DNA of 64,000 bases from Hydractinia symbiolongicarpus (GCF_029227915.1 NC_079876.1:29795828-29859827), one strand, 5' to 3'; counted from the stretch's first letter, positions 34,385 through 46,505 are shown. Numbers and translations: made by a program. The notes: generated from the letters alone by a model not told the origin.

Positions 34385-34754
34385 TGAAATTTCAGGTTAA
34401 TAAGGTTACTTAAATTTGGAAAAATAACGGGAAATGAACCTTAGTATTCTAAATCGCCCAAGAGCATTACTATTTGACGACCTTCAGATTTTTCAATAAT
34501 TTTCCATTTTTATAACTCAACAAAATGAATGGAGCTGCAAAAAGTGATGGTAATATTTAGGATTCTCAGTTTGAAATTTTGAGATATGGAAGGCATAATT
34601 GCGCATCGTGAAATAACGGCTTGTAGAATTATTGGTGCTATTCCATTTCGCCATGTGCGATAATTCACCACAACGCATCATGATAACACATTTCCACGGT
34701 TAAAACTCTCCAAGCATCCTTCAATCTTCTTATCCCACAGGTTAACCTAGCTAA

Positions 34755-34837
34755 TACCAGATGTGGGGTTCGAACCCACGCGGACAATTGTCCATTGGAA
34801 CTTAAGTCCATCGCCTTAAGCACTCGGCCACCCTGGT
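34755..34837 (-). tRNA. tRNA-Leu(UAA)-like, copy 64, A/B hybrid
   Basis: A73 with C19 and the A27-A43 clash; 3' strand accagat. Confidence 0.6.
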
Positions 34838-35208
34838 TACAATTTCAGGTTAATAAGGTTACTTGAATTTGGAAAAAGTACGGGAAATGAACCTTAGTAT
34901 TCTAAATTGTGTAGCAGCATTGACATCTGCCGACCTTCCTATTTCTTTAATAATTTGCTGCTTTGATAATTCATTAAATTGATTGGAACTGCAAAATGGG
35001 ATGGTAATCTTTGAGATTTTGAATTTGAAATTTTGAGATATGGAAGGCATAATTGCGCATCGTGAAATAACGGCTTGTAGAATTATTTGTGCTATTCCAT
35101 TTCGCCATTTGCGATACTTCACCACAACGTATCATGATAACACATTTCCACGGTTAAAACTCTCCAAGCATCCCTCAATCTTCTTATCACACAGGTTAAC
35201 CTAGCTAA

Positions 35209-35291
35209 TACCAGAGGTGGGGTTCGAACCCACGCGGACAATCGTCCATTGGAACTTAAGTCCAACGCCTTAACCACTCGGCCATCCTGGC
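35209..35291 (-). tRNA. tRNA-Leu(UAA), copy 65, near-intact
   Basis: Class A body; acceptor 5' strand GCCAGGA gives a terminal G-U and an inner A-C. Confidence 0.78.
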
Positions 35292-35654
35292 TGAAAGTTC
35301 AGGTTAATAAGGTTACTTCAACTTGCGAAAAGTACTGGAAATGAAATTTAGTATCCTAAGACGTGCAAGAGCATTAACATTTGTCGACGTCCTTATTTCC
35401 TTAAAAAATTTCCGTTTTGATAATTCATGAAATTGACTGGAACTACAAAAAGTGATGTTTATCCTTGAGGTTTTGAACTTGAAATTTGGTGACATGGAAG
35501 GAATAATTGCGCATCGTGAAACAACGGCTGGTAGAATTATTGTAGCTATTCTATTTCTCCAAGTTTGATACTTCTCCACAACGTGTCATGGTAACACATT
35601 TCCATGTTTAAAATTCTCCAAGCACCCTTCAATCATCTCATCACACAGGTTAAC

Positions 35655-35737
35655 CACTAGAGGTGGGGTTCGAACGCACGCGGACAATTGTCCATTGGAA
35701 CTTAAGTCCATCGCCTTAAGCACTCGGCCACCCTCGT
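35655..35737 (-). tRNA. tRNA-Leu(UAA)-like, copy 66, class B variant
   Basis: Same as copy 45, including ccctcgt. Confidence 0.5.
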
Positions 35738-36097
35738 TGAAATTTAAGGTTAATAAGGTTACTTGAATTTGGAAAAAGTACGGGAAATGAACCTTAGTAT
35801 TCTAAGTCGCCCAAGAGCATTGCTATTTGACGACCTTCAGACTTTTCAATAATTTGCCATTTTGATAACTCAACAAATTGACCGGAACTGCAAAAAAGTA
35901 TGGTAAAAATTGGGATTTTGAGTTTGAATTTTGAGATATGGAAGGAATAATTGCGCATCTTGAAATAACGGCTGGTAGAGTTATTGTAGCTTTTCTATTT
36001 CTCCAAGGTCAATACTTCGCCACAACGTGTCATGGCAAACACATTTCCACGTTGAAATTCTCCAAGCATCTTCAATCATCTTATCACACACGTTAAC

Positions 36098-36180
36098 CAC
36101 CAGAGGTGGGGATCGAACCCACGCAGACAATTGTCCATTGGAACTTAAGTCCATCGCCTTAAGCACTCGGCCACCCTGGT
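36098..36180 (-). tRNA. tRNA-Leu(UAA)-like, copy 67, class B
   Basis: Class B type sequence, unchanged. Confidence 0.72.
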
Positions 36181-36550
36181 TGAAATTTCAGGTTAATATA
36201 GTTACTTGAATTTGGAAAAAGTACGGGAAATGAACCTTAGTAATCTAAATCGCACAAGAGCATTGCTATTTGACGACCTTCAGATTTTTCAATAATTTGC
36301 CATTTTGATAACTCAACACAATGAATGGAGCTGCAAAAAGGGATGGTAATATTTGGGATTTTGAGTTGAAAATTTTGAGATATGGAAGGAATAATTGTGC
36401 ATCGTGAAATAACGGCTGGTAGAGTTATTGTAGCTTTTCTATTTCTACAAGGTCAATACTTCGCCACGACGTGTCATGGCAAACACATTTCCACGTTGAA
36501 ATTCTCCAAGCATCCTTCAATCATCTTATCACACAGGTTAACCTAGCTAA

Positions 36551-36633
36551 TACCAGAGGTGGGGTTCGAACCCACGCGGACAATCGTCCATTGGAACTTA
36601 AGTCCAACGCCTTAACCACTCGGCCACCCTGGT
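36551..36633 (-). tRNA. tRNA-Leu(UAA), copy 68, intact
   Basis: Same gene sequence as copy 26. Confidence 0.95.
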
Positions 36634-36996
36634 TGAAACTTCAGGTTAATAAGGTTACTTCAACTTGGAAAAGGTACTGGAAATGAACTTTAGTATCCTA
36701 AGACGTGCAAGAGCATTAACATTTGTCGACGTCCTTATTTCCTTAAAAAATTTCCGTTTTGATAATTCATGAAATTGAATGGAACTGCAAAAAGTGATTT
36801 TAATCCTTGAGGTTTTGAACTTGAAATTTGGTGACATGAAAGGAATAATTGCGCATCGTGAAACAACGGCTGGTAGAATTATTGTAGCTATTCTATTTCT
36901 CCAAGTTTGATACTTCGCCACAACGTGTCATGGTAACACATTTCCATGTTTAAAATTCTTCAAGCATCCTTCAATCATCTCATCATACAGGTTAAC

Positions 36997-37079
36997 CACC
37001 AGAGGTGGGGATCGAACCCACGCAGACAATTGTCCATTGGAACTTAAGTCCATCGCCTTAAGCACTCGGCCACCCTGGT
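36997..37079 (-). tRNA. tRNA-Leu(UAA)-like, copy 69, class B
   Basis: Class B type sequence, unchanged. Confidence 0.72.
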
Positions 37080-37439
37080 TGAAATTTCAGGTTAATAAGG
37101 TTACTTGAATTTGGAAAAAGTACGGGAAATGAACCTTAGTATTCTAAGTCGCCCAAGAGCATTGCTATTTGACGACCTTCAGACTTTTCAATAATTTGCC
37201 ATTTTGATAACTCAACAAAATGAATGGAGCTGCAAAAAGGGATGGTAAAAATTGGGATTTTGAGTTTGAATTTTGAGATATGGAAGGAATAATTGCGCAT
37301 CTTGAAATAACGGCTGGTAGAGTTATTGTAGCTTTTCTATTTCTCCAAGGTCAATACTTCGCCACAACGTGTCATGGCAAACACATTTCCACGTTGAAAT
37401 TCTCCAAGCATCTTCAATCATCTTATCACACACGTTAAC

Positions 37440-37522
37440 CACCAGAGGTGGGGATCGAACCCACGCAGACAATTGTCCATTGGAACTTAAGTCCATCGCC
37501 TTAAGCACTCGGCCACCCTGGT
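37440..37522 (-). tRNA. tRNA-Leu(UAA)-like, copy 70, class B
   Basis: Class B type sequence, unchanged. Confidence 0.72.
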
Positions 37523-37891
37523 TGAAATTTCAGGTTAATATAGTTACTTGAATTTGGAAAAAGTACGGGATTGAACCTTAGTAATCTAAATCGCACAAGA
37601 GCATTGCTATTTGACGACCTTCAGATTTTTCAATAATTTGCCATTTTGATAACTCAACACAATGAATGGAGCTGCAAAAAGGGATGGTAATATTTGGGAT
37701 TTTGAGTTGAAAATTTTGAGATATGGAAGGAATAATTGTGCATCGTGAAATAACGGCTGGTATAGTTATTGTAGCTTTTCTATTTCTACAAGGTCAATAC
37801 TTCGCCACAACGTGTCATGGCAAACACATTTCCACGTTGAAATTCTCCAAGCATCCTTCAATCATCTTATCACACAGGTTAACCTAGCTAA

Positions 37892-37974
37892 TACCAGAGG
37901 TGGGGTTCGAACCCACGCGGACAATCGTCCATTGGAACTTAAGTGCAACGCCTTAACCACTCGGCCACCCTGGT
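37892..37974 (-). tRNA. tRNA-Leu(UAA), copy 71, one anticodon-stem mismatch
   Basis: Intact form except aagtgcaa, giving a C-C clash in the anticodon stem. Confidence 0.8.
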
Positions 37975-38337
37975 TGAAACTTCAGGTTAATAAGGTTACT
38001 TCAACTTGGAAAAGGTACTGGAAATGAACTTTAGTATCCTAAGACGTGCAAGAGCATTAACATTTGTCGACGTCCTTATTTCCTTAAAAAATTTCCGTTT
38101 TGATAATTCATGAAATTGAATGGAACTGCAAAAAGTGATTTTAATCCTTGAGGTTTTGAACTTGAAATTTGGTGACATGAAAGGAATAATTGCGCATCGT
38201 GAAACAACGGCTGGTAGAATTATTGTAGCTATTCTATTTCTCCAAGTTTGATACTTCGCCACAACGTGTCATGGTAACACATTTCCATGTTTAAAATTCT
38301 TCAAGCATCCTTCAATCATCTCATCATACAGGTTAAC

Positions 38338-38420
38338 CACCAGAGGTGGGGATCGAACCCACGCAGACAATTGTCCATTGGAACTTAAGTCCATCGCCTT
38401 AAGCACTCGGCCACCCTGGT
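38338..38420 (-). tRNA. tRNA-Leu(UAA)-like, copy 72, class B
   Basis: Class B type sequence, unchanged. Confidence 0.72.
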
Positions 38421-38780
38421 TGAAATTTCAGGTTAATAAGGTTACTTGAATTTGGAAAAAGTACGGGAAATGAACCTTAGTATTCTTAGTCGCCCAAGAG
38501 CATTGCTATTTGACCACCTTCAGACTTTTCAATAATTTGCCATTTTGATAACTCAACAAATTGACCGGAACTGCAAAAAAGTATGGTAATAATTGGGATT
38601 TTGAGTTTGAATTTTGAGATATGGAAGGAATAATTGCGCATCTTGAAATAACGGCTGGTAGAGTTATTGTAGCTTTTCTATTTTTCCAAGGTCAATACTT
38701 CGCCACAACGTGTCATGGCAAACACATTTCCACGTTGAAATTCTCCAAGCATCTTCAATCATCTTATCACACACGTTAAC

Positions 38781-38863
38781 CACCAGAGGTGGGGATCGAA
38801 CCCACGTAGACAATTGTCCATTGGAACTTAAGTCCATCGCCTTAAGCACTCGGCCACCCTGGT
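38781..38863 (-). tRNA. tRNA-Leu(UAA)-like, copy 73, class B
   Basis: Carries cgtagac; duplicate of copy 56, offset 7615 bp. Confidence 0.7.
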
Positions 38864-39225
38864 TGAAATTTCAGGTTAATATAGTTACTTGAATTTGGAA
38901 AAAGTACGGGAAATGAACCTTAGTATTCTAAATCGCACAAGAGCATTGCTATTTGACGACCTTCAGATTTTTCAATAATTTGCCATTTTGATAACTCAAC
39001 ACAATGAATGGAGCTGCAAAAAGGGATGGTAATATTTGGGATTTTGAATTTGAAATTTTGAGATATGGAAGGCATAATTGCGAATCGTGAAATAACGGCC
39101 TGTAGAATTATTGGTGCTATTCCATTTCGCTATGTGCGATACTTCACCACAACGTATCGTGTTAACACATTTCCACGGTTAAAACTCTCGAAGCATCCCT
39201 CATTCTTCTTATCACACAGGTTAAC

Positions 39226-39308
39226 CACCAGAGGCGGGGTTCGAACGCACGCGGACAATTGTCCATTGGAACTTAAGTCCATCGCCTTAAGCACTCTACC
39301 ACCCTGGT
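39226..39308 (-). tRNA. tRNA-Leu(UAA)-like, copy 74, class B variant
   Basis: Duplicate of copy 57 with aattgtcc variable arm. Confidence 0.5.
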
Positions 39309-39679
39309 TGAAATTTTAAGTTAATAAGGTTACTTGAATTTGTAAAAAGTACGGGAAATGAACCTTAGTATTCTAAATTGTGTAGGAGCATTGACAACTG
39401 CCGACCTTCCTATTTCTTTAATAATTTGCCGCCTTGATAATTCAACAAATTGACCGGAACTGCAAAAAAGTATGGTAACATTTGGGATTTTGAGTTTGAA
39501 ATTGTGAGATATGGAAGGAATAATTGTGCATCGTGAAATAACGGCTGGTAGAGTTATTGTAGCTTTTCTATTTCTACAAGGTCAATACTTCGCCACAACG
39601 TGTCATGGCAAACACATTTCCACGTTGAAATTCTCCAAGCATCCTTCAATCATCTTATCACACAGGTTAACCTAGCTAA

Positions 39680-39762
39680 TACCAGAGGTGGGGTTCGAAA
39701 CCAGGCAGACAATTGTCCAATGGAATTTAAGTCCATCGCCTAAACCACTCGGCCACCCTGGT
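39680..39762 (-). tRNA. tRNA-Leu(UAA)-like, copy 75, class C
   Basis: Duplicate of copy 58 with a further T-arm change (ttcgaaacc) that hits the B box. Confidence 0.6.
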
Positions 39763-40123
39763 TGAAATTTCAGGTTAATAACGTTACTTGAATTTGGAAA
39801 AAGTACGCGAAATGAACCTTAGTATTCTAAATCGCCCAAGAGCATTACTATTTGACGATCTTCAGATTTTTTAATAATTTGCCATTTTGATAACTCAACA
39901 AAATGAATGAAGCTGCAAAAAAGGATGGTAATATTTAGGATTTTCAGTTTGAAATTTTGAGATATGGAAGGCATAATTGCGCATCGTGAAATAACGGCTG
40001 GTAGAATTATTGTAGCTTTTCTATTTCTCCAAGGTCAATACTTCGCCACAACGTGTCATGGCAAACACATTTCCACGTTGAAATTCTCCAAGCATCTTCA
40101 ATCATCTTATCACACACGTTAAC

Positions 40124-40206
40124 CACCAGAGGTGGGGATCGAACCCACGCAGACAATTTTCTATTAGAACTTAAGTCCATCGCCTTAAGCACTCGGCCAC
40201 CCTTGT
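40124..40206 (-). tRNA. tRNA-Leu(UAA)-like, copy 76, class B variant
   Basis: Duplicate of copy 59 with an acceptor mismatch (cccttgt). Confidence 0.55.
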
Positions 40207-40576
40207 TGAAATTTCAGGTTAATAAGGTTACTTGAATTTGGAAAAAGTACGGGAAATGAACCTTAGTATTCTAAATCGCACAAGACCATTGCTATTTGAC
40301 GACCTTCAGATTTTTCAATAATTTGCCATTTTGATAACTCAACAAAATTAATGGAGCTGCAAAAAGGGATGGTAATATTTGGGATTTTGAATTTGAAATT
40401 TTGAGATATGGAAGGCATAATTGCGAATCGTGAAATAACCGCTTGTAGAATTATTGTAGCTATTCCATTTCGCTATGTGCGATACTTCACCACAACGTAT
40501 CGTGTTAACACATTTCCACGGTTAAAACTCTCGAAGCATCCCTCAATCTTCTTATCACACAGGTTAACCGAGCTAA

Positions 40577-40659
40577 TACCAGAGTTGGGGTTCAAACTCA
40601 CGCGGACAATCGTCCATTGGAACTTAAGTCCAACGCCTTAACCACTCGGCCATCCTGGT
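40577..40659 (-). tRNA. tRNA-Leu(UAA)-like, copy 77
   Basis: Duplicate of copy 60, offset 7615 bp. Confidence 0.6.
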
Positions 40660-41030
40660 TGAAACTTCAGGTTAATAAGGTTACTTCAACTTGGAAAAGG
40701 TACTGGAAATGAACTTTAGTATCCTAAGACGTGCAAAAGCATTAACATTTGTCGACGTTCTTATTTCCTTAAAAAATTTCCGTTTTGATAATTCATGAAA
40801 TTGACTGGAACTACAAAAAGTGATGTTTATCCTTGAGGTTTTGAACTTGAAATTTGGTGACATGGAAGGAATAATTGCGCATCGTGAAACAACGGCTGGT
40901 AGAATTATTGTAGCTATTCTATTTCTCCAAGTTTGATACTTCTCCACAACGTGTCATGGTAACACATTTCCACGGTTAAAACTCTCGAAGCATCCCTCAA
41001 TCTTCTTATCACACAGGTTAACCTAGCTAA

Positions 41031-41113
41031 TACCAGAGGTGGGGTTCGAACCCACGCGGACAATCGTCCATTGGAACTTAAGTCCAACGCCTTAACCACT
41101 CGGCCATCCTGGC
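41031..41113 (-). tRNA. tRNA-Leu(UAA), copy 78, near-intact
   Basis: Same gene as copy 65; this unit is the extra one that shifts the duplication offset from 7615 to 8069 bp. Confidence 0.78.
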
Positions 41114-41476
41114 TGAAAGTTCAGGTTAATAAGGTTACTTCAACTTGCGAAAAGTACTGGAAATGAACTTTAGTATCCTAAGACGTGCAAGAGCATTAAC
41201 ATTTGTCGACGTCCTTATTTCCTTAAAAAATTTCCGTTTTGATAATTCATGAAATTGACTGGAACTACAAAAAGTGATGTTTATCCTTGAGGTTTTGAAC
41301 TTGAAATTTGGTGACATGGAAGGAATAATTGCGCATCGTGAAACAACGGCTGGTAGAATTATTGTAGCTATTCTATTTCTCCAAGTTTGATACTTCTCCA
41401 CAACGTGTCATGGTAACACATTTCCATGTTTAAAATTCTCCAAGCACCCTTCAATCATCTCATCACACAGGTTAAC

Positions 41477-41559
41477 CACTAGAGGTGGGGTTCGAACGCA
41501 CGCGGACAATTGTCCATTGGAACTTAAGTCCATCGCCTTAAGCACTCGGCCACCCTGGT
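41477..41559 (-). tRNA. tRNA-Leu(UAA)-like, copy 79, class B variant
   Basis: Duplicate of copy 61, offset 8069 bp. Confidence 0.55.
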
Positions 41560-41915
41560 TGAAATGTAAGGTTAATAAGGTTACTTGAATTTTGAAAAAG
41601 TACGGGAAATGAACCTTAGTATTCTAAATTGCGTAGGAGCATTGCCGACCTTCCTATTTCTTTAATAATTTGCTGCTTTGATAATTCAATAAATAGACTG
41701 GAACTGCAAAAACGGATGGTAATCCTTGAGATTTTGAACTTGAAATTTGGTGACATGGAAGGAATAATTGCGCATCGTGAAACAACAGCTGGTAGAATTA
41801 TTGTAGCTATTCTATTTCTCCAAGTTTGATACTTCGCCACAACGTGTCATGGCAACACATTTCCATGTTTCAAATTCTTCAAGCATCTTTCAATCATCTT
41901 ATCACACAGGTTAAC

Positions 41916-41998
41916 CACGAGAGGTAGGGTTCGAACGCACGCGGACAATTGTCTATTGGAACTTAAGTCCATCGCCTTAAGCACTCGGCCACCCTGGT
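41916..41998 (-). tRNA. tRNA-Leu(UAA)-like, copy 80, class B variant
   Basis: Duplicate of copy 62, offset 8069 bp. Confidence 0.5.
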
Positions 41999-42369
41999 TA
42001 AAACTTCAGGTTAATAAGCTTACTTGAATTTGGAAAAAGTACGGGAAATGAACCTTAGTATTCTAAATTGTGTAGGAGCATTGACATCTGCCGACCTTCC
42101 TATTTCTTTAATAATTTGCTGGTTTGATAATTCATTAAAATGATTGGAACTGCAAAAAGGGATGGTAATCTTTGAGATTTTGATTTTGAAGTTTGCTGAC
42201 ATGGAAGGTATAATTGCGCATCGTTAAATAATGGCGGGTAGAATTATTGTAGCTATTCTGTTTCTCCAAGTTTGATACTTCGCCCCAACGTGTCATGGCA
42301 AACACATTTCCACGTTGAAATTTTCCAAGCATCCTTCAATCATCTTATCACACAGGTTAACCTAGCTAA

Positions 42370-42453
42370 TACCAGAGGTGGGGTTCGCACCCACGCGGAC
42401 CATTGTCCTATTGAAACTTAAGTCCATCGCCTTAACCACTCGGCCACCCTGGT
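42370..42453 (-). tRNA. tRNA-Leu(UAA)-like, copy 81, 84 nt
   Basis: Duplicate of copy 63; the T-stem register is normal here (gtggggttcgcaccc). Confidence 0.5.
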
Positions 42454-42823
42454 TGAAATTTCAGGTTAATAAGGTTACTTAAATTTGGAAAAATAACGGG
42501 AAATGAACCTTAGTATTCTAAATCGCCCAAGAGCATTACTATTTGACGACCTTCAGATTTTTCAATAATTTTCCATTTTTATAACTCAACAAAATGAATG
42601 GAGCTGCAAAAAGTGATGGTAATATTTAGGATTCTCAGTTTGAAATTTTGAGATATGGAAGGCATAACTGCGCATCGTGAAATAACGGCTTGTAGAATTA
42701 TTGGTGCTATTCCATTTCGCCATGTGCGATAATTCACCACAACGCATCATGATAACACATTTCCACGGTTAAAACTCTCCAAGCATCCTTCAATCTTCTT
42801 ATCACACAGGTTAACCTAGCTAA

Positions 42824-42906
42824 TACCAGAGGTGGGGTTCGAACCCACGCGGACAATTGTCCATTGGAACTTAAGTCCATCGCCTTAAGCACTCGGCCAC
42901 CCTGGT
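42824..42906 (-). tRNA. tRNA-Leu(UAA)-like, copy 82, A/B hybrid
   Basis: Duplicate of copy 64 with the normal accagag 3' strand. Confidence 0.65.
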
Positions 42907-43277
42907 TACAATTTCAGGTAAATAAGGTTACTTGAATTTGGAAAAAGTACGGGAAATGAACCTTAGTATTCTAAATTGTGTAGCAGCATTGACATCTGCC
43001 GACCTTCCTATTTCTTTAATAATTTGCTGCTTTGATAATTCATTAAATTGATTGGAACTGCAAAATGGGATGGTAATCTTTGAGATTTTGAATTTGAAAT
43101 TTTGAGATATGGAAGGCATAATTGCGCATCGTGAAATAACGGCTTGTAGAATTATTGGTGCTATTCCATTTCGCCATTTGCGATACTTCACCACAACGTA
43201 TCGTGTTAACACATTTCCACGGTTAAAACTCTCGAAGCATAACTCAATCTTCTTATCACACAGGTTAACCTGGCTAA

Positions 43278-43360
43278 TACCAGTGGTGGGGTTCGAACAC
43301 ACGCGGACAATTGTCCATTGCAAATCAAGTCCAACGCCTTAACCACACGGCCACCCTGTG
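43278..43360 (-). tRNA. tRNA-Leu-derived copy 83, anticodon UGA
   Basis: The anticodon loop reads CUUGAUU, so the anticodon is UGA (serine codon UCA) in a leucine-type body. One G-G stem clash and a damaged acceptor end (ccctgtg) make it a likely pseudogene. Confidence 0.55.
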
Positions 43361-43730
43361 TGAATATTCAGGTTAATAAGGTTACTTCAACTTGGAAAAA
43401 GTACGGGAAATGAACCTTAGTATTCTAAATCGCCCAAGAGCATTACTATTTGACGACCTTCAGATTTTTTAATAATTTTCAATTTTGATAACTCAACAGA
43501 ATGAATTGAGCTGCAAAAAGTGATGGTAATATTTAGGGTTCTCAGTTTGAAATTTTGAGATATGGAAGGCATAATTGCGCATCGTGAAATAACGGCTTGT
43601 AGAATTATTGTAGCTATTCTGTTTCTCCAAGTTTGATACTTCACCACAACGTATCATGATAACACATTTCCACGGTTAAAACTCTCCAAGCATCCCTCAA
43701 TCTTCTTTTCACACAGGTTAACCTAGCTAA

Positions 43731-43813
43731 TACCAGAGGTGGGGTTCAAACCCAAGCGGACAATCGTCCATTGCAACTTAAATCCAACGCCTTAACCACT
43801 CGGCCACCCTGTG
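43731..43813 (-). tRNA. tRNA-Leu(UAA)-like, copy 84
   Basis: Acceptor 5' end CACAGGG; U32 in the anticodon loop; T-stem end mismatch (cccaa). Confidence 0.5.
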
Positions 43814-44184
43814 TGAAAATTTCGGGTAAATAAGGTTACTTCAACTTGGAAAAAGTACGGGAAATGAACCTTAGTATTCTAAATCACCCAAGAGCATAAC
43901 TATTTGACGACCTTCAGATTTTTCAATAATTTTCCATTTTGATAACTCAACAAAATGAATGGAGCTGCAAAAAGTGATGGTAATATTTAGGATTCTCAGT
44001 TTGAAATTTTGAGATATGGAAGGCATAATTGCGCATCGTGAAATAACGGCTTGTAGAATTATTGGTGCTATTCCATTTCGCCATGTGCGATAATTCACCA
44101 CAACGCATCATGATAACACATTTCCACGGTTAAAACTCTCCAAGCATCCTTCAATCTTCTTATCACACAGGTTAACCTAGCTAA

Positions 44185-44267
44185 TACCAGAGGTGTGGTT
44201 CGAACCCACGCGGACAATTGTCCATTGGATCTTAAGTCCATCGCCTTAAGCACTCGGCCACCCTGGT
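44185..44267 (-). tRNA. tRNA-Leu(UAA)-like, copy 85, A/B hybrid
   Basis: A73 with C19; T arm gtgtggttcg; loop CUUAAGA. Confidence 0.55.
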
Positions 44268-44638
44268 TACAATTTCAGGTTAATAAGGTTACTTGAATTT
44301 GGAAAAAGTACGGGAAATGAACCTTAGTATTCTAAATTGTGTAGCAGCATTGACATCTGCCGACCTTCCTATTTCTTTAATAATTTGCTGCTTTGATAAT
44401 TCATTAAATTGATTGGAACTGCAAAAAGGGATGGTAATATTTGAGATTTTGAATTTGAAATTTTGAGATATGGAAGGCATAATTGCGCATCGTGAAATAA
44501 CGGCTTGTAGAATTATTGGTGTTATTCCATTTCGCCATTTGCGATACTTCACCACAACGTATCATGATAACACATTTCCACGGTTAAAACTCTCCAAGCA
44601 TCCTTCAATCTTCTTATCACACAGGTTAACCTAGGTAA

Positions 44639-44721
44639 TACCAGAGGTGGGGTTCGAACCCACGCGGACAATTGTCCATTGGAACTTAAGTCCAACGCTT
44701 TAACCACTCGGCCACCCTTGT
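44639..44721 (-). tRNA. tRNA-Leu(UAA), copy 86, near-intact
   Basis: Class A; one acceptor mismatch (cccttgt) and a D-stem change to A (cgcttt). Confidence 0.75.
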
Positions 44722-45077
44722 TGAAACTTCAGGTTAATAAGGTTACTTCAACTTGGAAAAAGTACTGGAAATGAACTTTAGTATTCTAAATTGTGTAGGA
44801 GCATTGCCGACCTTCCTATTTCTTTAATAATTTGCTGCTTTGATAATTCATTAAATTGACTGGAACTGCAAAAACGGACGGTAATCCTTGAGATTTTGAA
44901 CGTGAAATTTGGTGACATGAAAGGAATAATTGCGCATCGTGAAACAACGGCTGGTAGAATTATTGTAGCTATTCTATTTCTCCAAGTTTGATACTTCGCC
45001 ACAACGTGTCATGGTAACACATTTCCATGTTTAAAATTCTTCAAGCATCCTTCAATCATCTTATCACACAGGTTAAC

Positions 45078-45160
45078 CACCAGAGGTGGGGTTCGAACGC
45101 ACGCGGACAATTGTCCATTGGAACTTAAGTCCATCGCCTTAAGCACTCGGCCACCCTGGT
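45078..45160 (-). tRNA. tRNA-Leu(UAA)-like, copy 87, class B variant
   Basis: G73, C19, A27-A43, plus the T-stem C-C clash from gaacgcac. Confidence 0.6.
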
Positions 45161-45530
45161 TGAAATTTCAGGTTAATAAGGTTACTTGAATTTGGAAAAA
45201 GTACGGGAAATGAACCTTAGTATTCTAAATTGCCCAAGAGCATTACCATTTGACGACCTTCAGATCTTTCAATAATTTGCCATTTTGATAACTCAACAAA
45301 ATGAATTGAGTTGCGAAAAGGGATGGTAATATTTAGGATTTTGAGTTTGAAATTTTGAGATATGGAAGGCATAATTACGCATCGTGAAATAACGGCTTGT
45401 AGAATTATTGGTGCTATTCCAATTCGCCATGCGCGATACTTCACCACAACGAATCATGATAACACATTTCCACGGTTAAAAGTCTCCAAGCATCCCTAAA
45501 TCTTCTTATCACACAGGTTGACCTAGCTAA

Positions 45531-45613
45531 TACCAGAGGTGGGGTTCGTACCCACGCGGACAATCGTCCATTGCAACTTAAGTCCAACGCCTTAACCACT
45601 CGGTCACCCAGTG
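45531..45613 (-). tRNA. tRNA-Leu(UAA)-like, copy 88, degenerate
   Basis: Acceptor 5' strand cccagtg fails to pair at several positions; T loop ttcgtac; anticodon-stem G-G clash. Confidence 0.45.
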
Positions 45614-45969
45614 TGAAAATTCAGGTTAATAAGGTTACTTCAACTTGGAAAAAGTACTGGAAATGAACTTTAGTATTCTAAATTGTGTAGGAACATTGCC
45701 GACCTTTCTATTTCTTTAATAATTTGCTGCTTTGATAATATATTAATTTGACTGGAACTGCAAAAACGGATGGTAATCCTTGAGATTTTGAACTTGAAAT
45801 TTGGTGACATGGAAGGAATAATTGCGCATCGTGAAACAACGTCTGGTAGAATTATTGTAGCTATTCTATTTCTCCAAGTTTGATACTTCGCCACAACGTG
45901 TCATGGTAACACATTTCCATGTTAAAAACTCTTCAAGCATCCTTCAATCATCTTATCACACAGGTTAAC

Positions 45970-46052
45970 CACCAGAGGTGGGGTTCGAACGCACGCGGAC
46001 AATTGTCCATTGGAACTTAAGTCCATCGCCTTAAGCACTCGGCCACCCTGGT
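45970..46052 (-). tRNA. tRNA-Leu(UAA)-like, copy 89, class B variant
   Basis: Duplicate of copy 87, offset 892 bp. Confidence 0.6.
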
Positions 46053-46422
46053 TGAAATTTCAGGTTAATAAGGTTACTTGAATTTGGAAAAAGTACGGGA
46101 AATGAACCTTAGTATTCTAAATTGCCCAAGAGCATTACCATTTGACGACCTTCAGATGTTTCAATAATTTGCCATTTTGATAACTCAACAAAATGAATTG
46201 AGCTGCGAAAAGGGATGGTAATATTTAGGATTTTGAGTTTGAAATTTTGAGATATGGAAGGCATAATTACGCATCGTGAAATAACGGCTTGTAGAATTAT
46301 TGGTGCTATTCCAATTCGCCATGCGCGATACTTCACCACAACGAATCATGATAACACATTTCCACGGTTAAAAGTCTCCAAGCATCCCTAAATCTTCTTA
46401 TCACACAGGTTGACCTAGCTAA

Positions 46423-46505
46423 TACCAGAGGTGGGGTTCGTACCCACGCGGACAATCGTCCATTGCAACTTAAGTCCAACGCCTTAACCACTCGGTCACC
46501 CAGTG
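46423..46505 (-). tRNA. tRNA-Leu(UAA)-like, copy 90, degenerate
   Basis: Duplicate of copy 88, offset 892 bp. Confidence 0.45.

Larger units (their letters stand above)
31080..35185. repeat. Segmental duplication, first copy (~4.1 kb)
   Basis: 31,080-33,350 matches 38,695-40,965 (offset 7615), and about 33,200-35,185 matches 41,270-43,255 (offset 8069). The 454-bp difference is one whole unit. Confidence 0.8.
38695..43255. repeat. Segmental duplication, second copy with one extra unit
   Basis: Counterpart of 31,080-35,185; the extra unit is the one around 40,960-41,410. Confidence 0.8.
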
